DNA from: Acidobacteriota bacterium
GTDB lineage: Bacteria > Acidobacteriota > Terriglobia > Terriglobales > Acidobacteriaceae
Reading direction: 5' to 3'
NCBI GenBank assembly: GCA_018268895.1
Contig: JAFDVP010000001.1
Coordinates: 1,674,001 to 1,738,000 of the forward strand
DNA: 64,000 nt
The notes beneath the pieces are model-generated. The model was not told where the DNA came from, did no database searches, and was given only the letters and a program-made list of their open reading frames with translations. This document shows positions 52,454 to 62,034 of this stretch, piece by piece (position 1 is the first letter of the stretch; each line of letters begins with the position of its first letter). The translations under genes and the position numbers were made by a program.

Positions 52454-53791
52454 ATGATGATCATGCTTTCCGGCCGCGCACACCACCTTCGATGGGTCCT
52501 TCCGATCGCTGCGTCGCTTGCGACGCATTTCGCAGTTTGCCAGACACCTGCCGCAACACTTCCTGCGGGAACCCCTCTGCCGGTCTACATCGACGATCAC
52601 ATTCCCATGCACGCTGGAGAACCGATCCGTGCACATCTGCTCTATCCCGTTTACGTCGGCAATGTTCTGATTCTTCCTGAAAAGACGATTGTTACAGGAG
52701 TGGTAAAAGAGCTTCACCCCAATCGCTCACAACGCAACAACGCGCGGCTCAACGGGGATTTCACGCCCTTTCATACGCCGGTAGTCGGCTTCACTGGGAT
52801 CACTCTTCCCGATGGCACGACGCTCCAAATGACAACAAACACGGCGACGGATGGGGCGCCGCTTTACCGGCTCGTCGCTCCGCCTCCACGCAAAGGCGGA
52901 TTCATTCGCAAGCAGTACGACACAGGCATGCTGATTCTCCACGAACAGCTTGACGTGATCACGGCTCCACATAAGGGCGATCGCCTTTTGCAGCTTTTCT
53001 ATCGCCAGCTCCCCTATCATCCTGAACGCATCGAGAGAGGAACAGCATGGACGATCGAGACAACAGATCCCGTCGAGATTCCAGCACAGCCCGCATTTCC
53101 TGTTGCCGCAACAACTCCCGATAAGACGAAGTCCCCGGCTGCACACGACTCTCAGCAGAGCTGGTTTGTACAGGCATATCTCGGCAAAGAGCTGAGTTCC
53201 GCTACAGCAAAGGTGGGCGAGCCAATCAAAGCAACCGTTGCCGAGCCGATCTACAACCCTGACCACACCATTGCCGTGCCGCAGGGCGCGACGCTGGTGG
53301 GGGCCATCACCAAGGCAAAGCCAGCCCGCCCCTTCGGCCGCGCCGGAACACTGGGCTTTGACTTCAGCCAGTTGATTTTGCCTGACGGTTACACGCAGAG
53401 CATCCAATCGGAGTTGAAGGGCATCGACTCGGCATCCACCGTCGATCTGGAGATGAACTCCGAAGGCAAAGTTCAGCCGAAGCCGCAGGACAAGATCGTC
53501 GTCCCACTTCTCCTTGCGCTGCTCGCGACCCGTCCTCTTGACGAAGACAGAGACTTCCAGGGAGGCCGAAACTTCGTAGGAGCAAATGGCTTCGGCCTGA
53601 TCGGCAACATCGTCGGCCTTGCCGGTGGCTCAAAGTATGTCGCCACAGGTATCGGGGCCTATGGCACTGCCATCTCGCTGTATCGCCGCTGGATCGCCAG
53701 TGGCCATCAGGTCACCTTCCCTCCCGACACGCGCATTGTTCTCCAGACGACGGCACGGAAGTCTACCGTACTGAAGCCTTCATCTCGCTAG
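52454..53791 (+). CDS. Secreted protein of unknown function
   Basis: About 445 residues (several possible ATGs at the N-terminus). The signal peptide is HLRWVLPIAASLATHFAVCQ. Two similar beta-rich halves are visible: LPAGTPLPVYIDDHIPMHAG, EPIRAHLLYPVYVGNVLILP and, later, VGEPIKATVAEPIYNPDHTI, AVPQGATLVGAI. This 'cost-effective outlet' style repeat resembles the TrbI/VirB10-type or LysM-free beta-barrel folds used in secretion/conjugation proteins, though I cannot assign a family. A C-terminal hydrophobic Gly-rich segment (IGNIVGLAGGSKYVATGIGA) may be membrane-associated. It is convergent with guaA (7-bp gap). Confidence 0.7.
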   Translation: MMIMLSGRAHHLRWVLPIAASLATHFAVCQTPAATLPAGTPLPVYIDDHIPMHAGEPIRAHLLYPVYVGNVLILPEKTIVTGVVKELHPNRSQRNNARLNGDFTPFHTPVVGFTGITLPDGTTLQMTTNTATDGAPLYRLVAPPPRKGGFIRKQYDTGMLILHEQLDVITAPHKGDRLLQLFYRQLPYHPERIERGTAWTIETTDPVEIPAQPAFPVAATTPDKTKSPAAHDSQQSWFVQAYLGKELSSATAKVGEPIKATVAEPIYNPDHTIAVPQGATLVGAITKAKPARPFGRAGTLGFDFSQLILPDGYTQSIQSELKGIDSASTVDLEMNSEGKVQPKPQDKIVVPLLLALLATRPLDEDRDFQGGRNFVGANGFGLIGNIVGLAGGSKYVATGIGAYGTAISLYRRWIASGHQVTFPPDTRIVLQTTARKSTVLKPSSR

Positions 53792-53798
53792 AATGCCT

Positions 53799-55358
53799 CT
53801 ACTCCCACTCGATCGTGCCAGGCGGCTTCGAGGTAATGTCGTACACCACGCGGTTGATCCCGCGCACCTCGCTCACGATGCGGCTGGAGATGGTTCGCAG
53901 CACCTCGTATGGCAATGGGGCCCAGTCGGCGGTCATGCCGTCTTCGCTCTCCACCGCACGGATCGCGCACGTGTACGCATACGTGCGCTGGTCGCCCATC
54001 ACGCCCACGCTCTTCACCGGCAGCAGCACAGCAAAGCTCTGCCACACCTTGCGGTAGAGTCCCGCAGCCTTAATCTCCGTGACAACGATCTCGTCGGCCT
54101 CCTGCAACAACGCCACACGATCGGCTGTCACCTCGCCCAGAATGCGGACCGCCAGACCGGGCCCCGGAAAGGGCTGCCGCTCCAGAATCTCTTCCGGCAT
54201 ACCGAGATCACGGCCGATGCGCCGCACCTCGTCCTTGAAGAGATCGCGCAGCGGCTCGATCAGCTTCAGCTTCATGTCCTCCGGCAGACCGCCGACGTTG
54301 TGGTGGCTCTTGATCGTGTGCGAGGGCCCGTGCACGCTCGACGACTCGATCACGTCCGGATACAGCGTTCCCTGCACCAGCCACGCAACTTCCTCGCCCG
54401 CGCTCTTTTCCGCTTCGAATATCTTCGCCGCCTCGTCGTCGAAGACCGCGATGAACTCGTTGCCGATGATCTTTCTCTTACGCTCAGGATCGGTCACGCC
54501 CGCCAGCTTCGTCAGGAAGCGTTCACCGGCATCGACAGCGACCACGTTCAGGCCAAGGCCCTCGCGCATCGTCTTCTGCACCTTGCGGAACTCGTCCTTG
54601 CGCAGCACGCCGTTGTTCACGAAGATGCACGTCAGCCGGTCGCCGATCGCGCGCGCCACCAGAACGGCCGCAACCGACGAGTCGACGCCGCCGCTCAGAC
54701 CGCAGATGGCATGGCCATCTCCCACCTGCGCCTTGATGCGCTCTACTGTCGACTGGATGAAGTGCTCGGGCGTCCAGTCCGGCTTTGCGCCGCAGATGTC
54801 CAGGCAGAAGTTCTTCAGCAGCTCCATTCCCTGCCGCGTGTGCGCGACCTCGGGATGAAACTGCACTGCCCACATCCTTCGCTCCTCGTTCGCAATTCCA
54901 GCGACGGCGTTCGCGGTCTTCGCCGTCAGACGAAATCCCTCGGGCAGCGTCTTCGCTTCATCGCCGTGCGACATCCACACATCGAGCGTCTGCGGCAGGC
55001 CGCGGAACAGCGCCGTCTCCGCGACGACGCTCACCTCCGCGTGGCCGTACTCCCGCGCTGGCGCGGACTCCACCTTGCCGCCAAGATGATGCGTCATGAA
55101 CTGCAAGCCGTAGCAGATGCCAAGCACCGGAGTGCCCATCGCCAGTACTGCGGGATCGGCCGCGGGAGCGTCGGCATCGTAGACCGAGCTCGGGCCGCCC
55201 GACAGGATCACGCCCTTCGGCTTCAGATCGCGAATCTTTTCAAGCGGCGTCGTGCAAGGCAGCACGACTGAGAAGACGTTGAACTCGCGGATACGCCGCG
55301 CGATCAACTGCGTATACTGCGATCCAAAATCCAGAATGACTATCGTTGAGGTGTCCAC
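53799..55358 (-). CDS. guaA: GMP synthase (glutamine-hydrolysing)
   Basis: About 519 residues from a GTG at 55358 ([20 protein letters not shown]); the frame is open to 55394, so 12 more residues are possible. The class I glutamine amidotransferase domain ([10 protein letters not shown] with the nucleophile Cys; [12 protein letters not shown]) is followed by an ATP-pyrophosphatase domain ([15 protein letters not shown]) and the dimerisation domain ([18 protein letters not shown]; a terminal [10 protein letters not shown]). It makes GMP from XMP. It lies 36 bp downstream of a membrane-protein gene in a leuS-membrane protein-guaA unit. Confidence 0.97.
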   Translation of the reverse strand: MDTSTIVILDFGSQYTQLIARRIREFNVFSVVLPCTTPLEKIRDLKPKGVILSGGPSSVYDADAPAADPAVLAMGTPVLGICYGLQFMTHHLGGKVESAPAREYGHAEVSVVAETALFRGLPQTLDVWMSHGDEAKTLPEGFRLTAKTANAVAGIANEERRMWAVQFHPEVAHTRQGMELLKNFCLDICGAKPDWTPEHFIQSTVERIKAQVGDGHAICGLSGGVDSSVAAVLVARAIGDRLTCIFVNNGVLRKDEFRKVQKTMREGLGLNVVAVDAGERFLTKLAGVTDPERKRKIIGNEFIAVFDDEAAKIFEAEKSAGEEVAWLVQGTLYPDVIESSSVHGPSHTIKSHHNVGGLPEDMKLKLIEPLRDLFKDEVRRIGRDLGMPEEILERQPFPGPGLAVRILGEVTADRVALLQEADEIVVTEIKAAGLYRKVWQSFAVLLPVKSVGVMGDQRTYAYTCAIRAVESEDGMTADWAPLPYEVLRTISSRIVSEVRGINRVVYDITSKPPGTIEWE

Positions 55359-55394
55359 ACTTCGAGTGTAAATGGCCGCGCGCGTCGGGCGCAT

Positions 55395-56333
55395 TCATCT
55401 GCCGCCGCGGTCCTCATACGCCTTCCACAGGCGCATATATCCCACAAGACGGGCCACATGGAAGAAATCGGAGGCGACGAAGTAGAGCACCGCCACGCCC
55501 GCCCACCACGTATAGAGAAACTCCGTCGTGGCAATACTCTCAAACGGCAGCGGGGTCGCGGAAAAGACCATCGCCAGCACGATCAGCGCAATCTTGACGA
55601 TTCCCATCACCAGGTTGATCTCCACCAGCTTGCTCTTGAGCGGCCCCAGCCGAAAGGCATCTCTCAGGCTCGCAACAGGGCCGGTATCGTGCAGCATCGC
55701 CAGCAGCGGGGCCACGCCGAAGATCCAGCTCACGACGGCCCACAGCGTAAACAGCCCCAGCGTCGAAACGATCGCAAGTGCGAAGTAGCCGACCAGGTTA
55801 GGCTCGCCCCCGCGCAGAACGGGACCAGTGACGGTCGCGCCAGCAGCCCCCTGCAAGCACAGGAACCACAATACGAAGCTCGCCGTCAGCCCCGCCACGC
55901 GGATCGCCTGTAGCGCCATCAGCGTCCACGGCCGCGAGTGCAGCGTGGGATCGATGCGGCGCATCACTACCGTCCGCCCCAGCGAGGACCACACAACCCA
56001 CGTCACCAGCAGCAGAGGCGCAAGCCACACCGCGACCTGCATCAGCGGAGGCAGCAGCACATCCATCGCAACGGCAAGCGTCTCCGCCGCCTGCATCGGC
56101 TGCGTCACGGTCATCTTCTCAAGCGCGACCACGTTCAACGGCACAGAGGCGTACAACCGTGAGCCCACACGCCAGAGCAAAAGCAGCGCCGGAATGCCAT
56201 AGACCCATCGCCACAGCACCTCCAGCAAAGTCAGTGAAGGCCGCGACCAGCACTCCGACAACACGTGAACGAACGACTGCGTCGCACGAACTTCGCCACC
56301 TGCGGTCGAGACGATGACGTCTCCCTTATTCAT
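55395..56333 (-). CDS. Multi-pass membrane protein of unknown function
   Basis: 312 residues from MNKGDVIVSTAGGEVRATQS, AAGGG just before; four upstream codons are rejected. About six hydrophobic segments (for example YGIPALLLLWRVGSRLYA, QVAVWLAPLLLVTWVVWSSL, YFALAIVSTLGLFTLWAVVS, IVKIALIVLAMVFSATPLP). No family is recognised. It starts 11 bp before the end of the leuS coding strand's next codon, that is, directly after the leuS stop, and is followed by guaA; operon membership is likely, but functional linkage is not implied. Confidence 0.75.
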   Translation of the reverse strand: MNKGDVIVSTAGGEVRATQSFVHVLSECWSRPSLTLLEVLWRWVYGIPALLLLWRVGSRLYASVPLNVVALEKMTVTQPMQAAETLAVAMDVLLPPLMQVAVWLAPLLLVTWVVWSSLGRTVVMRRIDPTLHSRPWTLMALQAIRVAGLTASFVLWFLCLQGAAGATVTGPVLRGGEPNLVGYFALAIVSTLGLFTLWAVVSWIFGVAPLLAMLHDTGPVASLRDAFRLGPLKSKLVEINLVMGIVKIALIVLAMVFSATPLPFESIATTEFLYTWWAGVAVLYFVASDFFHVARLVGYMRLWKAYEDRGGR

Positions 56334-56344
56334 GGCCCTTTTCA

Positions 56345-58966
56345 CTACTTCACCACAAGGTTCACGAGCTTGTTCGGCACGACGATGATCTTAACCACCG
56401 TCTTGCCCGTAATCCGCGCCTTCACCTTTTCATCGGCAAACGCGGCCGCCTTCACCGTCTCCTCGTCGCTTCCCGCCGCGACCTTCACCACGTTCACCAG
56501 CTTGCCGTTGACCTGCACCGCAATCTCAACCTCGTCTTCGCGCGCGAGCTCTTCGTTGGCCGCTGGCCACATTGTGCGGAAGACCGTGCCCTCGCCGCCG
56601 ATCTGCTCCCACATCTCCGCCGAGAAGTACGGCGCAAACGGAGCGAGCAATAGCACCAGGTTGCGGAAGATCTCCGCCACTGCCGCCGGCGAAACCTCGC
56701 CCGCGTCGATGGCCGCCTCCGCCGCGACAAGCTCGTTGATTAACGTCATGATCGCCGCAATCGACGTATTGAAGTGCCAGCGTCCGCTGAAGTCGTGCGT
56801 GATCTTCGCAATCGTCTGATGCAGCTTGCGCAGCAGCTTCTGCTCGGTTGCAGAACCTCCAGTCAGCGCCGCATCTGAAGCAGTTCGCGTCGTCTCCGCA
56901 TACTTCGTGGCCAGGCGATAAACCCGCCCCAGAAACCGGCTCACACCGGCGACGCCTTCTTCCAGCCATTCCAGGTCGCGGTCCGGCGGCGCCGCAAACA
57001 GCGCGTACATCCTCGTCGCGTCCGCGCCATAGCGCGCAATCATGTCGTCGGGCGAGACCACGTTGCCCTTCGACTTCGACATCTTCGCGCCGTCCTTGAT
57101 CACCATGCCCTGCGTAAACAGCCGCTCGGCAGGCTCATCGTTGCGCACCAGCCCCAGGTCGCGCATCACCTTCGTCCAGAAGCGCGAGTAGATCAGGTGC
57201 AGAATCGCGTGCTCCACGCCGCCGATGTACTGATCGATCGGGAACCAATAGTCCGCCTTGCCGCTGTCGAACGGCGCCGCCGCATTCTTCGCGTCCGTAT
57301 AACGGTAGAAGTACCAGCTCGAGTCGACGAACGTGTCCATCGTGTCGGTCTCGCGCTTCGCCGGCCCGCCGCACACCGGACACGTCGTGTTGAGGAACTC
57401 CGCGACCTTGCCCAGCGGCGAGCCGCCCTCCTGCGTAATCTCGATCCGCTCCGGCAGCAGCACCGGCAACGCGCTCTCCGGCAGCGCAACCACGCCGCCC
57501 GGCTCCACTCCCGCGTGGCCGTTCTGGCAATACACCATCGGGATCGGCGTCCCCCAGTAGCGCTGGCGGCTTACTCCCCAGTCCTTCAGGCGGTACGTCA
57601 CCGTCGGCTCGCCAAAGCCCTTCTGCTTCGCGAACGCTGCCATCTTCTGCTGCGCCTCGACGCATCCGAGCCCCGTCCACTCGCCCGAGTCCACCAGCAC
57701 GGCATCGTCTTCCGCCGTGAATGGAAGCTCCGGTTCGCCGCCTACCCTCGGAGCGATCACGCGCTTGATCGCAAGGCCATACTTCGTCGCAAACTCGAAG
57801 TCGCGCTCATCGTGCGCCGGAACGCTCATGATCGCTCCCGTGCCGTAGTCGGCGAGGATGTAGTTCCCCACCCTGATCGGCACACGCTCCCCGTTGAACG
57901 GATTCACCGCGAACCGCCCCGTGTCGACGCCATGCTTTTCGATGTTGCCCAGCTCGTCGGACTCGCGCGCCTTCTGCTGTTCGGCCAACAGCGCTTCAAT
58001 CTTCGCCGCAAGCACCGAGTCCTCGGCCGCAAACGCCTTGGCAACGGCATGTTCAGGAGCAAGCTGCACCGAGGTCGCGCCGAAGATCGTATCCACGCGC
58101 GTTGTAAAGACCGTGATCACATTTTTCGAAGTGTCATCCTGAGCGGAGCGCAGCGCAGTCGAAGAGCCTGCCCTGAGCTTGTCGAAGGGATCTGCGTTTG
58201 TTTTTCCAACCGCGCCATCGACGGCAAAGTCAACCAGAGCCCCCTCGCTGCGGCCGATCCAATTGCGCTGCATCGTGCGAACCTTCTCCGGCCAGCCCTC
58301 AAGCTTGTCGAGGCCGTCCAGCAGCTCATCCGCATACTTCGTGATCTTCAGAAACCACTGCGTCAGGTCGCGCTGCTCGACAATGGTCTCTTCGTGCCGC
58401 CAGCAGCGGCCGTTCACCACCTGCTCATTCGCGAGCACAGTCTGGCACTCCGGGCACCAGTTCACCTTGCTCTTCTTGCGATAGGCGAGTCCCCTCTCAA
58501 ACATCTTCACGAAGAACCACTGGTTCCAGCGGTAGTAATCCGGCAGGCAGGTCGTCACCTCGGTCGACCAGTCATAGCTCAAACCCATGCGCCGCATCTG
58601 CTTCTTCATCGCCGCGATGTTCTGCAACGTCCACTCGCGCGGCGGAGTATTGTTCTTGAGCGCGGCATTCTCCGCCGGCAGCCCGAAGGCATCCCATCCC
58701 ATCGGGTGCAGCACGTTGTAGCCACGCATCCACATATGGCGCGCCAGCGCGTCGCCAATGGAGTAGTTGCGCACGTGCCCCATATGCAACTGCCCGCTCG
58801 GGTACGGCAACATCTCGATGCAGTAATACTTCGGCTTGCCCGAATCGTGTCCTTCGGCGGCGTACAACGCGGGATCGGCGTCCCACCGCGCCTGCCATCG
58901 TGCCTCAATCTCCGCCGGGTTATAACGCCCCAGGCGCTCGTTCTCGTCCTTCACAATCTCAGCCAT
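56345..58966 (-). CDS. leuS: Leucyl-tRNA synthetase with repeat-derived insertion
   Basis: 873 residues. HIGH-type motif LPYPSGQLHMGHVRNYSIGD, zinc-type region, the editing domain with TTRVDTIFGAT, KMSKS-type motif AKMSKSKGNVVSPDDMI and anticodon-binding domain are all present. Just before the editing-site threonine-rich motif, ~26 residues (around 253-278, reading PFDKLRAGSSTALRSAQDDT) are encoded by a copy of a dispersed repeat; the insertion keeps the frame and lies at the entry of the CP1 domain (GALVDFAVDGAVGK on one side, ITVFTTRVDT on the other). The enzyme charges tRNA-Leu in the cytoplasm. Whether the insertion affects editing is unknown. Confidence 0.97.
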   Translation of the reverse strand: MAEIVKDENERLGRYNPAEIEARWQARWDADPALYAAEGHDSGKPKYYCIEMLPYPSGQLHMGHVRNYSIGDALARHMWMRGYNVLHPMGWDAFGLPAENAALKNNTPPREWTLQNIAAMKKQMRRMGLSYDWSTEVTTCLPDYYRWNQWFFVKMFERGLAYRKKSKVNWCPECQTVLANEQVVNGRCWRHEETIVEQRDLTQWFLKITKYADELLDGLDKLEGWPEKVRTMQRNWIGRSEGALVDFAVDGAVGKTNADPFDKLRAGSSTALRSAQDDTSKNVITVFTTRVDTIFGATSVQLAPEHAVAKAFAAEDSVLAAKIEALLAEQQKARESDELGNIEKHGVDTGRFAVNPFNGERVPIRVGNYILADYGTGAIMSVPAHDERDFEFATKYGLAIKRVIAPRVGGEPELPFTAEDDAVLVDSGEWTGLGCVEAQQKMAAFAKQKGFGEPTVTYRLKDWGVSRQRYWGTPIPMVYCQNGHAGVEPGGVVALPESALPVLLPERIEITQEGGSPLGKVAEFLNTTCPVCGGPAKRETDTMDTFVDSSWYFYRYTDAKNAAAPFDSGKADYWFPIDQYIGGVEHAILHLIYSRFWTKVMRDLGLVRNDEPAERLFTQGMVIKDGAKMSKSKGNVVSPDDMIARYGADATRMYALFAAPPDRDLEWLEEGVAGVSRFLGRVYRLATKYAETTRTASDAALTGGSATEQKLLRKLHQTIAKITHDFSGRWHFNTSIAAIMTLINELVAAEAAIDAGEVSPAAVAEIFRNLVLLLAPFAPYFSAEMWEQIGGEGTVFRTMWPAANEELAREDEVEIAVQVNGKLVNVVKVAAGSDEETVKAAAFADEKVKARITGKTVVKIIVVPNKLVNLVVK
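58131..58210 (-). repeat. Dispersed repeat inserted in leuS, copy 2
   Basis: GTGTCATCCTGAGCG (58131) ... AGCGCAGCGCAGTCGAAG ... CTGAGCTTGTCGAAGGGA, then CTGCGTTTGTTTTTCCAA. It shares both its first block and its last block (CTGCG...TCCAA) with the intergenic copy at 61976. Its two AGTCGAAG/TGTCGAAG halves are partly inverted with CTTCGAC-like sequence on the other strand, as in palindromic REP-like elements. Confidence 0.75.
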
Positions 58967-59021
58967 ATCTCTGATTGTAAAGAAAAACTCGCGCCCTACC
59001 GGGCAAAACGCAGAACCCTCA

Positions 59022-59681
59022 CTACTTCGTCGTCACAGGAGTGACAGCGTCCTCAGCCTCCAGCCGCTTCACGCGCCTGAAGGCGACAACCTCGCCCTTC
59101 TGGTCGCAGACCATCTGCCACAGCTCGCCGGTCTGCTGGTTCAGAAGAAAGGTGTGCGCCTGCATTCCATGATCGGTCTTGTGGACAGCGGACTGCACGA
59201 CCGTGAAGTGCAGCGGTACCGCCGCCACAGGGTCCTTCGTCCGGACGATGCGAAGCATGAAGAAAAATACGCCGAGAATCGCAGCCAGGTAGAACGACCA
59301 GGTAAAGATCCAGTACCACAGGTTCAAACTCGTCTGCGACTGCTTCAGCTTCGTTTCACGGTCGCGCTGTTCCTTCGCGAGCCTCGCCGACTCCACGGGA
59401 TCGGGGATGAGCACCGGCGCCGCCACCTTCGCCGCAAGCTCCGCAATCAGCTCTTTCTTTCTCCGAACGTTGTTGAGCCACAGCAGATACACGACGCCGC
59501 CGAAGCTGCTGATCCCGAATAGCAGCACCACCGCCGCAAGGCACGCCTTCGCCTCCTCCGGCAGCTTCGCCCCCTCTTCCGGATGCAGAAAGACACCCGC
59601 CATCACCGCGCCGGAGATCCCCACGATCCACTTCACGGCGTCGATGTAACCCAGGGCCGCGTCTTGAGCTGTGTCAGCCAT
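59022..59681 (-). CDS. Membrane protein of unknown function
   Basis: 219 residues. Membrane segments near 15-32, 45-68 (AAVVLLFGISSFGGVVYLLW) and 122-145 (LWYWIFTWSFYLAAILGVFF), separated by a charged, helical cytosolic stretch (KEQRDRETKLKQSQ). A soluble C-terminal domain (HTFLLNQQTGELWQMVCDQK) looks like a small beta unit. No family is recognised. Its ATG overlaps the stop of the upstream gene at 60070-59681 by one base (TGATG), so they are translationally coupled. Confidence 0.75.
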   Translation of the reverse strand: MADTAQDAALGYIDAVKWIVGISGAVMAGVFLHPEEGAKLPEEAKACLAAVVLLFGISSFGGVVYLLWLNNVRRKKELIAELAAKVAAPVLIPDPVESARLAKEQRDRETKLKQSQTSLNLWYWIFTWSFYLAAILGVFFFMLRIVRTKDPVAAVPLHFTVVQSAVHKTDHGMQAHTFLLNQQTGELWQMVCDQKGEVVAFRRVKRLEAEDAVTPVTTK

Positions 59682-60070
59682 CAGACCTCATAGCCGGGCG
59701 GCTTCTCCATAAACGCCGTCAGATCATCCGGCATCAGAAGCTTTCCCTTCCGCGCTGCGGCCTTTTTGATCACATCGTCCAACATGTACTCACCCTCCTG
59801 CAGCCAGTGGTGGAACATCTCTTCCCGTCGCTTTCCCTTCACCCGCGAGGCCCGCGTCAACAGAAAGCCCATGATCTCCAGCATCTTCGCGGTCACTCCC
59901 GCAGCGAAGACAACCCTCCCGTCGTCCCTCGCCTTGAAGAGCGTGTTGACGCAGGACATCATCACTGTCAGCCCGACGTTCATGTCCTCGCCAGAGATGT
60001 CCCAAAAGCTCTCCGCGCCGGAGACGTTTGTCCAATCCATCGTCGGGGAATCATCGAAATCGGGGGCCAT
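59681..60070 (-). CDS. Small hypothetical protein, coupled to the membrane protein
   Basis: 129 residues from MAPDFDDSPTMDWTNVSGAE, GGAG 8 bp upstream; a long upstream open frame to 60319 is rejected because it lacks a ribosome-binding site and has atypical composition. The protein is mostly helical (MLEIMGFLLTRASRVKGKRR, EMFHHWLQEGEYMLDDVIKK) and ends EKPPGYEV. No family is recognised. The 275-bp gap to 60346 contains the promoters of this unit and of the divergent SDR gene, and nothing else I can see. Confidence 0.7.
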   Translation of the reverse strand: MAPDFDDSPTMDWTNVSGAESFWDISGEDMNVGLTVMMSCVNTLFKARDDGRVVFAAGVTAKMLEIMGFLLTRASRVKGKRREEMFHHWLQEGEYMLDDVIKKAAARKGKLLMPDDLTAFMEKPPGYEV

Positions 60071-60345
60071 GGTCAAACTCCGGAGCTGGATTTGGCACCA
60101 AAGGCGGGGAGGTTGTGAAGTTACCCCAGATTCCCTTCCTTGCGCAAGACAAATCCTTCCAGTCTCAACGGTGTCCTTCCCCGGAGAAACCGCTTCCCTC
60201 AAGCGTGTGTTATTCCGGGCGACCGCGGAGAGCCGCGGAATCCCCCGTATTTCGCCCGTAGCGCCTACAATCTCCGGTCGCCACTCCAAGCATCGAAGCC
60301 AAGCCTTATCCTTGAACAAGAAATTACCCGAGATGAGGGGACGTC

Positions 60346-61059
60346 ATGACAGAAGAACTCAAAGGACAGATCGCCGTCGTAACCGGAGCCGCGCGCGGCA
60401 TCGGTGCCGCAATCGGCAGGCAGCTTGCCTCCATGGGAGCGACCGTAGTTTTGGCCGCACGCGATCAGTCCCTTCTCGAACAGGTTAAGCACGAGATAGA
60501 AAACGCCGGCGGAGCAGCCGAAGCCATGGAACTCGACCTTCTCGTCGAGTCCTCTGTTACCAGCCTCGCAAAATCTGTCGAAGCCCGTCACCGCCGCTGC
60601 GATATCCTCGTGAACAACGCGGGAGTCGGCCTGCTCGGCAAGCCGCTCACTGAGCTCGCCCCCTCGGAGTGGGACACAATGATGGGCACAAACCTGCGCG
60701 GCCCCTACCTGATGATCCGCGCGTTTGCGCCAATGATGATCGCCGCGCGCTCCGGCCACATCGTGAATATCTCATCGCTCACCGGCCACAACCCCTTCCC
60801 CAACGGAGCAGCCTACTCTGCATCAAAGTGGGGGCTCAACGGCCTCACCTACTCCGTCGCCGAAGAGCTGCGCCCGCACAACGTCCGCGTCTCCGCCGTC
60901 GCTCCCGGATCGGTCAACACTGGCTTCTCGACCAGCAATAAGAATGGCGACAAAAAGATTCAGCCCGAAGACGTAGCTCGCGTCGTGGCCATGCTCGTCA
61001 CGCAGTCGCCGCAGTCTTTTGTCAGCGAAGTCCTGATGCGCCCAACGCAGAAATCCTAG
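60346..61059 (+). CDS. Short-chain dehydrogenase/reductase
   Basis: 237 residues, GAGGGG before the ATG. Classical SDR signatures: the cofactor loop VTGAARGIGAAIG, NNAGVGLLG, the catalytic Ser in IVNISSLTGH, the YSASKWGLNG Tyr-x-x-x-Lys, and a PGSVNTGF loop. The residues after strand 2 (VVLAARDQ, with Arg) favour NADP(H). The C-terminus is short. The substrate is unknown; such genes are often annotated as 3-oxoacyl-ACP reductases. It is convergent with the endonuclease IV gene. Confidence 0.92.
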   Translation: MTEELKGQIAVVTGAARGIGAAIGRQLASMGATVVLAARDQSLLEQVKHEIENAGGAAEAMELDLLVESSVTSLAKSVEARHRRCDILVNNAGVGLLGKPLTELAPSEWDTMMGTNLRGPYLMIRAFAPMMIAARSGHIVNISSLTGHNPFPNGAAYSASKWGLNGLTYSVAEELRPHNVRVSAVAPGSVNTGFSTSNKNGDKKIQPEDVARVVAMLVTQSPQSFVSEVLMRPTQKS

Positions 61060-61073
61060 CCAAAGTCATAAAC

Positions 61074-61943
61074 TCACCCCGCAGAAAGCGCCCGCAGCAC
61101 CCCGACATTCCTCGCCTCGTCACCCGGAGCATCTACCGGCGTCTCCGCAATAAACGCGCAGTGTGCAAACTTCGGCTCCTTCAGCAGCCGGCCAAATGCC
61201 GCGGCCCCAATCGTTCCCTCGCCGATGTGTTCATGCCGGTCCAGCTTCGACCCCATCGCCGCCTTCGCGTCGTTGCAGTGCCACACCTTCACCTCGTCGA
61301 AGCTCACCGTCGACTCGATCAGCTTCATCGTCTCGATGTAGCCATCGGCCGTCACAATGTCGTAACCCGCCACATGCACATGGCAGGTGTCGAGACACAC
61401 CGCCACCGGAGCGCACGCCTTCAGGCACTCCACCAGCTCGGCCACCTGCTCCAGCTTGCCACCCAGCGAGAACTCGGCGCCAGCGGTATTTTCAATCAGT
61501 ATCCTGAAGTTCTTCCCCGCAAAGTCGATCCCCTCGATGGCCTTCTCAATCGACTGCGCCGCCAGCGTCAGCCCCTCTTCGCGAGTCAGCCCCTTCCAGC
61601 TCCCCGGATGCAGCACCAGGTACTCCGCCCCCAGCGCCAGCGCCCTCTCCACCTCGCCACGAAACGCCTTCGTCGAGTTGTCCCTCACGCTCTCCGTCTG
61701 GCTGCACAGGTTGATCAGATAGCTCGCATGAATGGCGACCGGACCAACATCATGCTTCGCGCGCAACTCAGCCATCTTCGCCGCGTCCGCAGCCTTTACC
61801 GGCGACGCCTTCCACATCCGCGGGCTCGCCGAAAATATCTGGAACGTATTCGCCCCCGCCGCAACCGCGCGATCCACCGCCGTCCACACACCGCCGCCTG
61901 TGCCTACATGCACACCAATTCGCTTCTTCGTATTCGCTGCCAT
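61074..61943 (-). CDS. nfo: Deoxyribonuclease IV (AP endonuclease, Nfo)
   Basis: 289 residues. AP endonuclease family 2 motifs: IGVHVGTGGGVWTAVDRA, VAIHASYLINL, YLVLHPGSWKG, RILIENTAGAEFSLGG, VAVCLDTCHVHVAGYD and EVKVWHCNDAKAAMGSKLDR. The metal-binding His/Glu/Asp residues appear intact. It nicks abasic sites in DNA base-excision repair. It has the normal length for Nfo (about 285). Confidence 0.95.
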   Translation of the reverse strand: MAANTKKRIGVHVGTGGGVWTAVDRAVAAGANTFQIFSASPRMWKASPVKAADAAKMAELRAKHDVGPVAIHASYLINLCSQTESVRDNSTKAFRGEVERALALGAEYLVLHPGSWKGLTREEGLTLAAQSIEKAIEGIDFAGKNFRILIENTAGAEFSLGGKLEQVAELVECLKACAPVAVCLDTCHVHVAGYDIVTADGYIETMKLIESTVSFDEVKVWHCNDAKAAMGSKLDRHEHIGEGTIGAAAFGRLLKEPKFAHCAFIAETPVDAPGDEARNVGVLRALSAG

Positions 61944-61975
61944 CCCTTCAGCCTAACTCAATGCATCTCTAATGG

Positions 61976-62034
61976 GTGTCATCCTGAGCGAGCGCAGCGA
62001 GTCGAAGGAACTGCGGTCTGCTTCTCCAATCCAA
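61976..62034. repeat. Dispersed intergenic repeat, copy 3
   Basis: GTGTCATCCTGAGCG then AGCGCAGCGAGTCGAAGGAA then CTGCGGTCTGCTTCTCCAA. It has the same order of blocks as the copy in leuS but is shorter. Minus-strand or plus-strand readings give phrases like HPERAQRVEGTAV, known from many bacterial repeats. Confidence 0.7.

Noticed and set aside
53793..55271. 492-codon open frame on the plus strand
   Set aside because: Antisense to guaA, whose catalytic motifs are intact.
57197..59044. 615-codon open frame on the plus strand
   Set aside because: Antisense to leuS; no motif, and LeuRS signatures are clear on the other strand.
60071..60319. N-terminal extension of the small gene at 59681
   Set aside because: The better ribosome-binding site and normal composition begin at 60070; the extension is probably untranslated.
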